A stretch of 64,000 nucleotides of DNA from Ancrocorticia sp047602305 (GCA_047602305.1 JASGHO010000001.1:2170001-2234000); one strand, 5' to 3'. Positions 1 through 8,895 are shown, numbered from the stretch's first letter. Made by a program: numbers and translations. Notes: generated from the sequence alone by a model not told the origin.

Positions 1-102
1 CACCCACACCAGGGTCAGCCAGATGAGCGTCCCCAACGAGGCATGGGGGAAACGAGCCGGGCGTTGCGTGGCAATGCGAATGGCTTCCGATGAGCGACTC
101 AT
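1..102 (-). CDS. mnhE: Na+/H+ antiporter subunit E (MnhE/MrpE), N-terminal part
   Basis: Only the first 34 codons lie in the window; the gene runs off the left edge. The reading frame starts with MSRSSEAIRIATQ and enters a hydrophobic stretch (LIWLTLVWV), as in the first membrane segment of MnhE. The ATG at 102-100 overlaps the TGA of mnhD (ATGA, 4 nt), and a GGAGGTGA ribosome site lies just upstream. In Mrp antiporters E is a small membrane subunit of the hetero-oligomeric complex that exchanges cytoplasmic Na+ for external H+. Identity rests mainly on operon position plus the short visible sequence. Confidence 0.75.
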   Translation of the reverse strand, partial: MSRSSEAIRIATQRPARFPHASLGTLIWLTLVWV

Positions 103-1907
103 GGCGTCACCTCCGAATAATTGGATACGTCCTCGAGGGGTACTTCTTCAACCAGCATTTCCTCAACCGGCACTTCACCAACCGCCACCTCGCCATCAGA
201 AACCACCGCATTCGGGTCGGATTCCGGAGCCTGCGTGGACTCGGCCGGCGGAGTGATATCGGTGGGCAACGGCGTCGTCGTCGCAACAGAAGTTGGGTCA
301 GGAGTACCGGAGCGGTCGAACGGGGTGGGGCGCGGGGACTTCGTGGACGAAATATCCGGCTCCTCGTTCTTCTTGACCTCCGGGGAGACGCCGCGGCCGC
401 GCTCGCCCTCGGCGGGCAACACGGCAGCCACGTAGGGGGCGCGCGCCCGCAACTCCTGCGCGGCCTTGTCCGTGAAGTCGCGCAGCGGGTTGGCGATGAC
501 CGTGAGCATGAGCGACAGCCCCACCAGCACAGCCGCCGTGCCCACCATGCCGTTGGCACAGTCGCGGTCCGGAAGCGGCTCCGGCGCCTTCTGCCAGAAC
601 GCCATATTCCACACTCGGATCACCGCGTACAACGTGAGAATCGAGGTGATGATACCGGCGGCAATAAGCGCCCAGTCGATCGGGGTGCCGCGCGCGGCCG
701 AGGCCTGCATGAGACCGAACTTTCCGATGAAACCGGAGAGCGGCGGCACGCCCGCGAGATTGAGGGCGGGGATGAAATAGAGCGCGGAGATGAGCGGGAC
801 AGCCGCGCCGAGCGAACCCAGCTTCGCCAGATTCGTGGTGCCGCCACGCCGTTCCATCAGGCCCACCACCAGGAACAATGCCGTCTGCACGGTGATGTGA
901 TGGACCGCGTAGAAGATGGTGGAGGCTAGGGAATCGTCCGAATTCACTGCGATGCCCCACACCATGTAACCCATGTGGGAGACCAGCGTGAAGGACAGTA
1001 ATCGTTTGACGTCCTGCTGCGCCACCGCACCCAGGATGCCCACCAGCATGGCGGCGATGGCGAATCCGGCGAGGATGTCGTCCAACTGCCCGCCCGGGAA
1101 GAGCAAGGTCTGGGTACGGATGATGGCGTAGATGCCCACCTTCGTCAACAGGCCCGCAAACACGGCCGTGACCGGCGCCGACGCCGTCGGATAAGAATCC
1201 GGGAGCCACGCGGACAGCGGGAAAATAGCCGCCTTGACCGCGAAACCGATGAGCAGCATCACCTGCAGCACCAGCCTCATGCCCGGGTCAATCTCCGGCA
1301 GGCGGTAGGCCAGCTGCGCCAAATTCACCGTGCCCGTCGAGGCATAAATGAGCCCGATCGAGACGAGGAACAGCATCGAGGACAGCACCGACACAATGAC
1401 GTACACGGAACCGGTGCGCATCCGCTCCGCCGTGCCGCCCAGGGTAATGAGCACGAACGACGCCGCCAGCAGGATCTCAAAACCAACATAAATATTGAAC
1501 AGATCGCCGGAGAGGAAAGCGTTCGAGACGCCCGCCGAGAGGATGAGGAAGGCTGGGAAATAGATCGCCGACGGCGCCCCCTTGTCACCGTCTGCGGCGC
1601 CCTGGAACATCGAGTAAACGAGAACCACCAGGGTGACCGTCACGGAGGTGACGAGCATGAGCGTGGAGAGGCGATCGGCGACGAGAGAGATGCCGACGGG
1701 TGCCGCCCAGCCGCCCATATCGAGCGCAATCGGGCCGTCGAGCGAGCCGATGAGCAGCGCAATCGCCGCCGCCAGCACGATGACGAGCACGCCGATGGCG
1801 GACAGCGCCTGCAAGTGACGGAAGCGCTTCGCCGGGAACGCCAGCAGAATTCCGGCGCCCAGCAGCGGCAGCACAACAGGGATGGCAAGCAAGACGTTGA
1901 TGTTCAC
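99..1907 (-). CDS. mnhD: Na+/H+ antiporter subunit D (MnhD/MrpD)
   Basis: 602 aa, multi-spanning membrane protein of the proton-translocating NADH-quinone oxidoreductase M/N family. The visible key residues are the membrane Glu in YVGFEILLAA (E144) and the lysines in IGFAVKAAIFPL (K225) and LLTKVGIYAI (K256), the sites expected for proton transfer in MrpD. Start is GTG at 1907-1905, overlapping the mnhC stop (GTGA). The last 100 or so residues (from about 500) are not membrane-like: an acidic, Thr/Pro-rich tail with repeated VEEVP-like units, longer than usual for the family. It belongs to an operon transcribed mnhAB-C-D-E with 1-4 nt overlaps, implying translational coupling and stoichiometric assembly. 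Confidence 0.95.
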   Translation of the reverse strand: MNINVLLAIPVVLPLLGAGILLAFPAKRFRHLQALSAIGVLVIVLAAAIALLIGSLDGPIALDMGGWAAPVGISLVADRLSTLMLVTSVTVTLVVLVYSMFQGAADGDKGAPSAIYFPAFLILSAGVSNAFLSGDLFNIYVGFEILLAASFVLITLGGTAERMRTGSVYVIVSVLSSMLFLVSIGLIYASTGTVNLAQLAYRLPEIDPGMRLVLQVMLLIGFAVKAAIFPLSAWLPDSYPTASAPVTAVFAGLLTKVGIYAIIRTQTLLFPGGQLDDILAGFAIAAMLVGILGAVAQQDVKRLLSFTLVSHMGYMVWGIAVNSDDSLASTIFYAVHHITVQTALFLVVGLMERRGGTTNLAKLGSLGAAVPLISALYFIPALNLAGVPPLSGFIGKFGLMQASAARGTPIDWALIAAGIITSILTLYAVIRVWNMAFWQKAPEPLPDRDCANGMVGTAAVLVGLSLMLTVIANPLRDFTDKAAQELRARAPYVAAVLPAEGERGRGVSPEVKKNEEPDISSTKSPRPTPFDRSGTPDPTSVATTTPLPTDITPPAESTQAPESDPNAVVSDGEVAVGEVPVEEMLVEEVPLEDVSNYSEVTP

Positions 1908-2485
1908 TCCTTGCCTCCGTTCCTGGTCGCGGTGTTGCTAGTCGCGGTGTTGCTGGTTCCTGCGTTGCTGGTCGCGGTGTTGCTGGTCGCGGCAACTTCG
2001 ACGACGACGGCGAGGTCGGTGCGGGAGTCGGTGACGTCGGTGCGGGCGTGAGCGGTGTCGACGTCGTCGTGGAATTCTTTCGCAGTCTCGGACAGATCAG
2101 CGTCATCTTCCAGCGCCGCAATCGCCGCGGCCGCCTTGCGCTTGGCCACCGCGCGATCCTCGCGATCGTCGCGGACCTCGTCGTTGTCACGCAGCTGCCA
2201 GGTGCGGTAGGCCATCGCCAGCAGGAAACCCGTCATGGCGAGGGTGATGACGATGGCGGTGAGGACCATGGCCTGGGCCAGCGGATCGGCCATGTCGGCA
2301 GGCTCCGCGCTCCCCACAATCGGGGGCTCGCCAGAACGACCACCCGCGATGAGGAACAGGATATTAATGCCGTTGCCGAGAGCCGCCAGGCCCAAGATGA
2401 TGCGCGAAAGCGACCGCTCAAGAACGAGGTAGACGCCCACGGCAACCAAAGCCCCGCACAACACAATCAATGCCAAAGAGCTCAT
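1904..2485 (-). CDS. mnhC: Na+/H+ antiporter subunit C (MnhC/MrpC)
   Basis: 193 aa, NuoK-like subunit with three membrane helices in the first 112 residues (motifs GLAALGNGINILFL and LAQAMVLTAIVITLAMTGF). Start ATG 2485-2483 overlaps the mnhAB stop by one base (TGATG) and has GGAGGTGAG upstream; an in-frame extension to 2650 exists but overlaps mnhAB and is rejected. The C-terminal 80 residues are charged and end in TSNTA-type pentapeptide repeats encoded by four 15-bp tandem units (1925-1984). Such a tail is not part of the conserved subunit and probably faces the cytoplasm (inference). Confidence 0.95.
   Translation of the reverse strand: MSSLALIVLCGALVAVGVYLVLERSLSRIILGLAALGNGINILFLIAGGRSGEPPIVGSAEPADMADPLAQAMVLTAIVITLAMTGFLLAMAYRTWQLRDNDEVRDDREDRAVAKRKAAAAIAALEDDADLSETAKEFHDDVDTAHARTDVTDSRTDLAVVVEVAATSNTATSNAGTSNTATSNTATRNGGKE
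1925..1984. repeat. 15-bp tandem repeat inside mnhC 3' end
   Basis: Four consecutive 15-bp units (GGTCGCGGTGTTGCT with substitutions in the second and third) encode TSNTA-like pentapeptides on the minus strand. The repeat keeps frame, so unit-number changes would lengthen or shorten the MnhC tail without frameshift. Confidence 0.9.
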
Positions 2486-5400
2486 CAGTGCCTCACCTCC
2501 GCTTGTGTCGTTCGTTCTTGAGTGCCTCCGGCGGTGCTTTGTTGCCCGCCTTCGGCGGTACTTTGTTGACCGCCCTTGGCTGTGCGTTCTTGACCGCGTC
2601 CGGACTTCTTCCCGCGACGACGCTCGCCGCGCTGGCCACGTTGAACCCACCGGCCGCGCAAGCCACGCAAGCCACCAAGTACTGGCCAGGTGTCGCCGTC
2701 GTCGATCAATTGCGCTTCCGCATCCATCTCGTTCTTGACGGCGACGCGCTCGTCGTCGTGCGGCCGGATGAGAAGATCATCGGGACCTTGCAGGCCCTCC
2801 AGCTCGCCGTGGCGGTCAATCTCGCCGCCGAGCGAACGCAAGATCTCCAGGGACAGGCCCACAACCGCGAGGTACACGCCAATGTCGAAGATGAGTGCCG
2901 TTGCGAAATGTACCGCGCCGAAGCCGGGCAGGGTGAAGTCGAACATGGCGGTCTGGAGCGGATTGCCGCCCAGCAGAACCGGGACGAGCGCCGAACCGGT
3001 CACGATGAGCAAGCCGCCGCCCATGAGATGCGAGGGCAGAACCGGCATCGCCGCGCCCAACTCGAAGCGGCCGCCCGCGAGGTAACGCAACGCGAGCGCG
3101 ATGCCCGTGAGCAGGCCGCCCGCGAAGCCGCCGCCCGGCTGGTTATGGCCGGAGAAGAGCAGGAACAGCGACACGGTGATGATCGAGTAGAAGACCAGGC
3201 GCGTACCCACCATGAGAATAATCGGGCGGGACTCAACCCCGTGACGCAAAATCGACGCGAGCCACACGCGATTGCGGCCCTGCTGCTGCTCCGGATCGTC
3301 GCTGGAGGGAAGCTTGCGCGAGATGTAGGGGCCGTCGTCGAGCGCCTTGGCGAACTTGGCGCGGGTACTCGAATCGACCGGGCCGAGGACGTTGCGAAGG
3401 CGGTCGGTGCGGCCCACGCGGTCGCGCACGAACAGCAGCGACGCAATACCCATCGCGCACACGATCAGCACCGACGTCTCACCGAACGTATCCCAGGCGC
3501 GGATATCCACCAGCGTCACGTTGACGATGTTGCGGCCGTAGCCGAACACGAACCCCTCCTCCGCGAACAGCAGAGAAATCGGCTCGTGTACGCGGCTTGC
3601 GGCAGCCATCGCGGCGACGACGGCGACAGAAACTCCCGAAAGAACCGCCAACAGGAGGCGCCACGAACGCGAACGCCGCAGCGGACGGTTCGAGAAGTAC
3701 GGGGGAAGGCGGCGCAGCACCAGTACGAACAGCACCAGGGTGATCGTCTCGGACAACACCTGGGTGAGGGCCAAATCCGGGGCGCCGTAGAGCTCGTAGG
3801 TGAGGGCGACGCCGTAACCGGTGACGCCCATGAGGAAGACCGCCTTCATCCGATGGCGGGCGCGGGCGGCCAGGATGGCTGCCGCCACGGTGACAAACGC
3901 GGTGGCGCCCTGCGCGGGCGAATCCCACAGGCGGAAGCCGTCGGGGAGTTTCGCGCCCCCAAGAACGGCCGCCATGGTAGCCGTGACCAGGGTGAAGACG
4001 AAGATCGTGGAAAGGTAGGCGGGCAGCGAACCACGCTGCGTCGCACCCGTCACGAAACCGGAGAGGCGCTCCAGATTCTTGATGATGCTGCGATAGACCT
4101 CAGAGGCACCCTTGGGGAACTCGTGCGCGGTAGCGAAACGCTCGAAAGGCACGCGGGCGAGGAAGAGCAGCACACCGAGGAGAAGAACCACGGTGGTGAT
4201 GAGGATGGGAACTCCGAAACCATGCCACAGGGCCAGGTGGCCGGGCGTGCCCGGGTAGGTCTCGGCGTGCAGCTCCAGGATGTGACTCCACCGGGAGGAA
4301 CCGATTCCGAGCGCGAGGCCCAGAGTGGCAAGGATGACCACCGGGGCCACCATGACACGCGAGTTACGGCCCACCGGAATTGGCTTGATGCCGGGCTTCT
4401 CCGCGAACGAACCCCACCAGAAACGCAGGCCGTAACCCACCGTGAGGACCGAACCGAGAGCGATGGAGATCCAGGTGATCGTGGCGATGAGGTCGCCACC
4501 AACGAGAGCTTCGAGCGCCGTCTCCTTGGCCACGAACCCGGCGAAGGGTGGCAGGCCGATCATGGAGGCCGTAGCGAGGCCCGCGAACGTGGCGGTGACA
4601 GGCATGGAGCGCCCCACACCAGAGAGTTCGCGCAGGTCACGCGTTCCCATGGCGACGTCGACGATACCCACCGAGAGGAAGAGGGCGGACTTGAAGAGCG
4701 CGTGCGCGCACAACATCATGAGGCCCGCAAGAGCCATCTGGGCATCGCCATAGCCGACCATCAGCGTGATGAGGCCCAGCTGGGAGACGGTGCCGAAGGC
4801 CAGGACGAGCTTGATGTCGTGCTGCTTGAGGGCGCGATAGCCGCCAATGAGAAGCGTGCCAATGCCCGCGACGAGGAGCATCGGGCGCCACGGCGCCACA
4901 TCCGCCAGACCCGGAGCGAGGCGTGCCACCAGGTACACGCCCGCCTTGACCATGGCCGCGGCGTGCAGATACGCCGAGACCGGGGTGGGCGCAGCCATCG
5001 CGGCTGGAAGCCAGAAATGGAACGGGATGAGCGCCGACTTCGAGAAGGCGCCAATCAGCATGAGAACCACAGCCGCGGACAGGAGCTCGGGGGCTCCCTT
5101 GCCGAGGGTCCCGGCGGCGGCGGATGCCAGCAGTTCCGAGAAAGTGTAGGAGCCGCCAGGCATTTCGCCCAGCATGACGATACCCACGAGCATCGCCAAA
5201 CCACCCACGGTGGTGACAATAATGGCCTGCTGTGCGGCACGCCGCGAACTGGTGCGGTCGGAATAGTGGCCAATCAGCAGGAAAGAAAAGACTGTGGTGA
5301 GTTCCCAGAACAAGTAGAGCGCAGGCGTGGAATCCGTGGTGACAAGGCCAAGCATTGCTCCCGCAAACGCGAGAAACACTCCCGCGAAACGCCCAAGATG

Positions 5401-5706
5401 GGCTGCGGACGAGCTAAAGTACCTGGCCGAATACAGCAGGACAAGAGTTCCCACACCAGTTACCAGTAGCGCCATGATCAGGGACAACGCATCGATTCGT
5501 ACGTCAAACGTAAAACCGAGCTGGGGTAGCCATGCCACTTTTCTGACATAGACCTCGCCACGGAATGCATCCGGAAGCCCCATAAGGAACCATAGCAATG
5601 CTATTCCCGGAATTCCGGCGAGGAAAATAAACCCGAGTCGTCCCCTCCTCATGAGTACTGGCGCGCAAAGGGCTCCGAGAAAGAATAGGAGCAGTAGCGC
5701 CGGCAT
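2485..5706 (-). CDS. mnhA: Na+/H+ antiporter fused subunits A and B (MnhA-MnhB)
   Basis: 1073 aa. Residues 1 to about 760 are MrpA: an NuoL-like antiporter core (LYLFWELTTVFSFLLIGHYS, LIPFHFWLPAAMAAPTPVSA, LHAAAMVKAGVYLV) followed by the extra helices specific to MrpA. Residues from about 815 form the MnhB domain (RPIILMVGTRLVFYSIITV, GHNQPGGGFAGGLLTG). The A-B fusion is common in actinobacteria. The last 70 residues are a basic, Gln/Ser/Thr-rich tail with GGQQST repeats, unusual for the family. ATG at 5706 is preceded by GAGGAG at good spacing; a TTG one codon earlier is possible. It is the first gene of the mnh operon. Confidence 0.95.
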   Translation of the reverse strand: MPALLLLFFLGALCAPVLMRRGRLGFIFLAGIPGIALLWFLMGLPDAFRGEVYVRKVAWLPQLGFTFDVRIDALSLIMALLVTGVGTLVLLYSARYFSSSAAHLGRFAGVFLAFAGAMLGLVTTDSTPALYLFWELTTVFSFLLIGHYSDRTSSRRAAQQAIIVTTVGGLAMLVGIVMLGEMPGGSYTFSELLASAAAGTLGKGAPELLSAAVVLMLIGAFSKSALIPFHFWLPAAMAAPTPVSAYLHAAAMVKAGVYLVARLAPGLADVAPWRPMLLVAGIGTLLIGGYRALKQHDIKLVLAFGTVSQLGLITLMVGYGDAQMALAGLMMLCAHALFKSALFLSVGIVDVAMGTRDLRELSGVGRSMPVTATFAGLATASMIGLPPFAGFVAKETALEALVGGDLIATITWISIALGSVLTVGYGLRFWWGSFAEKPGIKPIPVGRNSRVMVAPVVILATLGLALGIGSSRWSHILELHAETYPGTPGHLALWHGFGVPILITTVVLLLGVLLFLARVPFERFATAHEFPKGASEVYRSIIKNLERLSGFVTGATQRGSLPAYLSTIFVFTLVTATMAAVLGGAKLPDGFRLWDSPAQGATAFVTVAAAILAARARHRMKAVFLMGVTGYGVALTYELYGAPDLALTQVLSETITLVLFVLVLRRLPPYFSNRPLRRSRSWRLLLAVLSGVSVAVVAAMAAASRVHEPISLLFAEEGFVFGYGRNIVNVTLVDIRAWDTFGETSVLIVCAMGIASLLFVRDRVGRTDRLRNVLGPVDSSTRAKFAKALDDGPYISRKLPSSDDPEQQQGRNRVWLASILRHGVESRPIILMVGTRLVFYSIITVSLFLLFSGHNQPGGGFAGGLLTGIALALRYLAGGRFELGAAMPVLPSHLMGGGLLIVTGSALVPVLLGGNPLQTAMFDFTLPGFGAVHFATALIFDIGVYLAVVGLSLEILRSLGGEIDRHGELEGLQGPDDLLIRPHDDERVAVKNEMDAEAQLIDDGDTWPVLGGLRGLRGRWVQRGQRGERRRGKKSGRGQERTAKGGQQSTAEGGQQSTAGGTQERTTQAEVRH

Positions 5707-6009
5707 CAATCACTCCTCAACGGTGGATGGAGGGTGGTCATTTTTGCCCTCATATCGTATCATATTCAACTATTTCAACCGAGAGTGTAATTCGGTGAAT
5801 ATTTGAATAACTCCAGTTTTCGGGCGCGAGACGGTTTGGTTATACCGGACCTGCAAGGATGTAAATCCGCGTCATTCCGCGGATTCTGTATTTTTTCGGG
5901 GCGCGAGGCCACATCGTATTCCCACCAGCAACGTGATAAATCTCGAAGAATGGTGGGTAAGTGGGTGACGTGCGGGAGGAAACGGTACGGGAGGGGAAGG
6001 TACGCGAGG
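5707..6009. other. Intergenic region with hairpin upstream of mnhAB
   Basis: No gene seen. The region must hold the mnh promoter; an AT-rich stretch at about 5750-5800 is the likely place but no convincing -35/-10 pair could be fixed. A perfect 8-bp inverted repeat (AATCCGCG/CGCGGATT, 5864-5871 and 5878-5885) is followed on the plus strand by a T6 tract (5891-5896). It looks like an intrinsic terminator for plus-strand transcripts, although no plus-strand gene precedes it, and may also end dcd transcripts from the other side. Confidence 0.5.
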
Positions 6010-6606
6010 TTAGTTCCCAAGCGGAGTATTGCCGACGTCGACCCGATGGAAACTCTGGAACGAACGTGACGCCGTCGGGCCGCGCTGGCCCTGGTAACGC
6101 GAGCCGTCCGCGCCGGAGCCGTAGGGCGCCTCGGCGGGCGAGGAGAGCTGGAAGAAGCAGAGCTGGCCGATCTTCATGCCCGGGTAGAGCTTGATTGGCA
6201 TAGTGGCCGTGTTCGAGAGTTCCAGGGTGACGTGGCCCGAGAAGCCGGGGTCAATGAAGCCCGCGGTGGAATGGGTGAGCAGGCCGAGACGGCCGAGGCT
6301 GGACTTGCCTTCGAGACGGGCGGCGACGTCGTCGCCAAGAGACACCACCTCGTACGTGGACCCAAGAACGAACTCGCCGGGGTGAAGGACGAACTCGCCG
6401 TCGGCGCTGACCTCGACGAGGCGCGTGAGGTCGGGCTGCTCGGCCGCCGGGTCGATGACCGGGTACTTGTGGTTGTCAAAGAGGCGGAAGAAGCGGTCCA
6501 GGTGGATGTCCACCGAGGACGGCTGAATCATCTGCGGGTCCCACGGCTCCACGCGAATGCGGCCGGACTCTACACACTTGCGAATATCACCATCAGAAAG
6601 AAGCAC
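6010..6606 (-). CDS. dcd: dCTP deaminase (probably bifunctional, dUMP-forming)
   Basis: 198 aa from GTG at 6606, which gives the canonical N-terminus MLLSDGDIRK. A longer frame to 6747 adds a Pro-rich stretch absent from the family and is rejected. Motifs: QPSSVDIHLD (about 30), LHPGEFVLGST, EGKSSLGRLGLL, the catalytic-Glu segment GHVTLELSN, and YQGQRGPT near the C-terminus. The enzyme supplies dUMP for thymidylate synthesis by deaminating dCTP; the sequence resembles the mycobacterial type that also hydrolyses the triphosphate (family knowledge, not tested here). Single-gene unit, with a long palindrome (6759-6826) upstream. Confidence 0.95.
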   Translation of the reverse strand: MLLSDGDIRKCVESGRIRVEPWDPQMIQPSSVDIHLDRFFRLFDNHKYPVIDPAAEQPDLTRLVEVSADGEFVLHPGEFVLGSTYEVVSLGDDVAARLEGKSSLGRLGLLTHSTAGFIDPGFSGHVTLELSNTATMPIKLYPGMKIGQLCFFQLSSPAEAPYGSGADGSRYQGQRGPTASRSFQSFHRVDVGNTPLGN

Positions 6607-6758
6607 GTTCTGATCTTTCCACGGATCGGGCCGCCGGTGGGCATCCTTCCACGGTGGGGAAAGTTGGGGCGCGGGTGGGGTGTGTGGGGGCGGGGTGACC
6701 GGCCAGGTTCCGGGCGTGGTGTGGGGCGTTTTCTGTTTCACCGTCACCCTACTGCCGC

Positions 6759-6826
6759 CGACATCTGCACTTAGCGTTGGGTATCGCCCATATAACGGCG
6801 ATATCCAACGCTAACGGCAGATGTCG
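6759..6826. repeat. Long palindrome upstream of dcd
   Basis: Nearly perfect 68-bp palindrome. Arms CGACATCTGC + AGCGTTGG + TATCGCC pair with GGCGATA + CCAACGCT + GCAGATGTCG, with two small internal loops and an 8-base apex. No T-tract follows on either side, so it is not a standard terminator. It lies between the 5' end of dcd and tRNA-Gly. Same style as the other palindromic elements in this window, but no second copy was found here. Confidence 0.85.
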
Positions 6827-6908
6827 ATGAATGGCGCGGGCTCGAGCACGGGTTCGCGGAGATGTAACGAGCCGCGTTCCGGGCCGTTCTCACAATCACA
6901 GTATGCTT

Positions 6909-6937
6909 TTGCCGTTCGGGCGCCCGGGTTGTAAGCT
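6909..6937 (+). promoter_or_regulatory. Promoter of tRNA-Gly
   Basis: TTGCCG (6909-6914) and TAAGCT (6932-6937) are separated by 17 bp, ending 13 bp before the mature tRNA 5' end. This fits a sigma-70-type promoter. Confidence 0.6.
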
Positions 6938-6950
6938 AGTGGGGCGCCAT

Positions 6951-7021
6951 GCGGGCGTAGTTCATCGGTAGAATGGAAGCTTCCCAAGCTTCAGAGGCGG
7001 GTTCGATTCCCGTCGCCCGCT
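6951..7021 (+). tRNA. tRNA-Gly (anticodon CCC)
   Basis: 71-nt cloverleaf: acceptor GCGGGCG/CGCCCGC with discriminator T, D-arm containing TTCATCGGTAGAA, anticodon stem GAAGC/GCTTC closing loop TTCCCAA (anticodon CCC, reads GGG), T-arm GGCGGGTTCGATTCCCGTC. CCA is not encoded. Confidence 0.97.
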
Positions 7022-7027
7022 CAGTTG

Positions 7028-7067
7028 ATAGCAGCCGGGTCGAGATTTTCGATCCGGCTGCTATTTT
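7028..7067 (+). terminator. Terminator of tRNA-Gly
   Basis: Inverted repeat ATAGCAGCCGG / CCGGCTGCTAT around a small loop, with an inner TCGA-AA-TCGA extension, then TTTTG. Begins 6 nt after the tRNA. Confidence 0.85.
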
Positions 7068-7385
7068 GTAGGTGGGGGTCAGGGCAGTCGTCGAGATTTG
7101 GTTAGTCCTGTGCTGGCGCTGAGAGCGTGGTTTGGGCACTAATCGTGGTTAGTGGCAGTAGGCCCGGCACTCTTGAACGAAGAGGCCACCATTCCATGGA
7201 GAGGTCACACCATACAACCGTTGCCTCTCACAAAAAGCGTGACCTCTCCAATGATGATGCAGCCGGCAAGGGCAGTGGGCTGGAACAAAGGAGGGTTCGC
7301 GCGATAAACCACACTTACACCCATGCGTTAACCGTGGATTGTTGCCGTAACTGTGGTTTATCGGACGATGCAGATCTGGCGCGCG
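7068..7385. repeat. Gap with two separated inverted repeats
   Basis: No gene seen. Contains an 11-bp inverted repeat GGAGAGGTCAC/GTGACCTCTCC (7198-7249, 30-base spacer) and a 12-bp perfect inverted repeat CGATAAACCACA/TGTGGTTTATCG (7302-7363, 38-base spacer). Both could be ends of small palindromic elements, or long-loop hairpins beyond the 3' end of the next minus-strand gene. The long plus-strand open frames here have no coding features. Confidence 0.6.
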
Positions 7386-8375
7386 TCAGCGGAAGAGGCG
7401 AATGGCAGGTGCGCGGTAGGGTTGGCCGCCCTTGGCACAGCGGTACCCACGGACAATCACCAAGTAGTTGACCACACACAGCACGATGTACACGGCCATA
7501 GGAAGCATGATAAGCCAGAGGTTTTCCATGTCAGCGGCTTGGGCAGCAGATTTGCTCAAGGAAACCAGCACTCCCGATATCACCGCCAGGATCAGCGCGA
7601 TGACGCCCCAATTGGCCGCACTCGTTCCATGCTGGCGAGCAACCACACTCCGCCCGGTACGCCGCAGCTTCATACCAAACAGCGCCATGGCAACCCCGGC
7701 GATGATCATCGGCACTATCGGCGCCGGAATCAACCCCACCAACCCGATGGCCCAGGCCCGCGATGCTTGGTGCCAAGAATCCCACTCCTCGGTCAGTGCA
7801 GGGTCCTGCTCCGGACCCAGGTACCGATGTGGGCCAGCAGGCATCTGGTACAGCCGTTGCGACCAGCGCCCTTCACTCCCAAGCAACGAATCTATGCCAA
7901 AGTTGCCCACTGCCTCGATCATGGACTCTGGATTACGCACCTCGGAGAGCATGAACTCCGATTCTCGGCGCACATTCCACGGCTCTTCCGCCTCTTCGTG
8001 GGAGATCTCGGCATACTCCCACACGAAGTAGGAACCAACCTCCAACGCCTCACCGAGCGCCTGCCGCGCCTGTGCCAACGCGGCCTCATTCTCCGGCGTT
8101 TGCGGCAAGCGCGCAAACGCCTTCTCCACGTTCTCCATACCGAGCCACGCATCACCTGCAATGGCCAATGGGGCTGGCCACGGGGTGCCGTCCTCAAACG
8201 CATCGAGACCATCCCGCCAAATCAACGAGGGGCACTCCACCGGATCACCAGACACAGCCAAAATGTGCAGAATCGGCGATTCTTCAAGGTTCTCGTGCAC
8301 GCCGCGCACCCGCAGCGCCGGCCCTCCCTCAACCGGGAGGCGGTCAACGATGAACAGGTAGCTGCGGTTCTCCAT
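7386..8375 (-). CDS. Uncharacterised membrane protein with MxNRSYL-type N-terminus
   Basis: 329 aa. The N-terminal about 200 residues are soluble and start MENRSYLFIVDRLP, resembling a family of bacterial proteins of unknown function that begin M-x-NRSYLY-x-x-D (identification from memory, tentative). The C-terminal third has three to four membrane segments (about 225-245, 265-285, 295-315). The frame could start at a TTG two codons upstream, but ATG at 8375 has AGGG at suitable spacing. It is divergent from the Nudix gene, with 97 bp between them. Function unknown; the globular domain on a membrane anchor could act as an immunity or sensing protein, but nothing in the neighbours supports a specific role. 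Confidence 0.75.
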   Translation of the reverse strand: MENRSYLFIVDRLPVEGGPALRVRGVHENLEESPILHILAVSGDPVECPSLIWRDGLDAFEDGTPWPAPLAIAGDAWLGMENVEKAFARLPQTPENEAALAQARQALGEALEVGSYFVWEYAEISHEEAEEPWNVRRESEFMLSEVRNPESMIEAVGNFGIDSLLGSEGRWSQRLYQMPAGPHRYLGPEQDPALTEEWDSWHQASRAWAIGLVGLIPAPIVPMIIAGVAMALFGMKLRRTGRSVVARQHGTSAANWGVIALILAVISGVLVSLSKSAAQAADMENLWLIMLPMAVYIVLCVVNYLVIVRGYRCAKGGQPYRAPAIRLFR

Positions 8376-8472
8376 GCCCAAACCCTAATGCCCCGTGGAC
8401 CGTGGTCGCACCTTGCCGTCCGTTCGCCCTCTGCCGTATCCTCCATATCCCACCCTCGAACGGAGTTCCGGA

Positions 8473-8895
8473 ATGCTGAAGATGATCGTGGGCGCCGCCG
8501 TCGTCGACTCACTCGCCCACCCCACCCGGCTCCTCGCCGCGCAACGCTCCTACCCCGAAAGTCTCGCGGGCCTCTGGGAATTCCCGGGCGGGAAAGTTGA
8601 AGTTGGGGAGAGCCCCGAGGCGGCGTTACAACGCGAGATCTCCGAGGAGCTTTCGACGTCACTCGTCCTGGGTACTCGCGTCTCTTCCAGCGACGACGAC
8701 GGCGACTGGCCACTTCCGAACGGCAGCAAGATGCGGCTCTGGCTGGCCACGCTCGAAGATGGCGCTCCCGCTCCACAGCTTGGCGCGAGCCACCAAGAGC
8801 TGCGCTGGGTGCGCGCCGCCGAGATCGCTGAACTCCCATGGCTCCCCGGCGACCTCCAGATCCTACCCACACTACTCGAATGCTTCGAAAGTTGA
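8473..8895 (+). CDS. Nudix hydrolase, MutT / CTP pyrophosphohydrolase type
   Basis: 140 aa from ATG 8473 (GGAG 7 nt upstream); an upstream in-frame start at 8395 lacks a ribosome site and adds non-conserved sequence. The Nudix box occupies about residues 39-60: GGKVEVGE, then REISEEL, matching GX5EX7REUXEE. WEFPGGKVE in front is typical of MutT proteins that hydrolyse oxidised or damaged nucleoside triphosphates (8-oxo-dGTP, 5-methyl-dCTP), a housecleaning role. Substrate cannot be read from sequence. Monocistronic. Confidence 0.9.
   Translation: MLKMIVGAAVVDSLAHPTRLLAAQRSYPESLAGLWEFPGGKVEVGESPEAALQREISEELSTSLVLGTRVSSSDDDGDWPLPNGSKMRLWLATLEDGAPAPQLGASHQELRWVRAAEIAELPWLPGDLQILPTLLECFES

Noticed and set aside
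2470..5469. 999-codon plus-strand frame opposite mnhAB
   Set aside because: Antisense shadow of a well-conserved membrane protein gene in GC-rich DNA; product is Arg/His/Gln-rich with no domain.
6936..7139. Minus-strand ORF of 67 codons over tRNA-Gly
   Set aside because: Antisense of the tRNA (gives the well-known spurious GIEPASEAW-type peptide).
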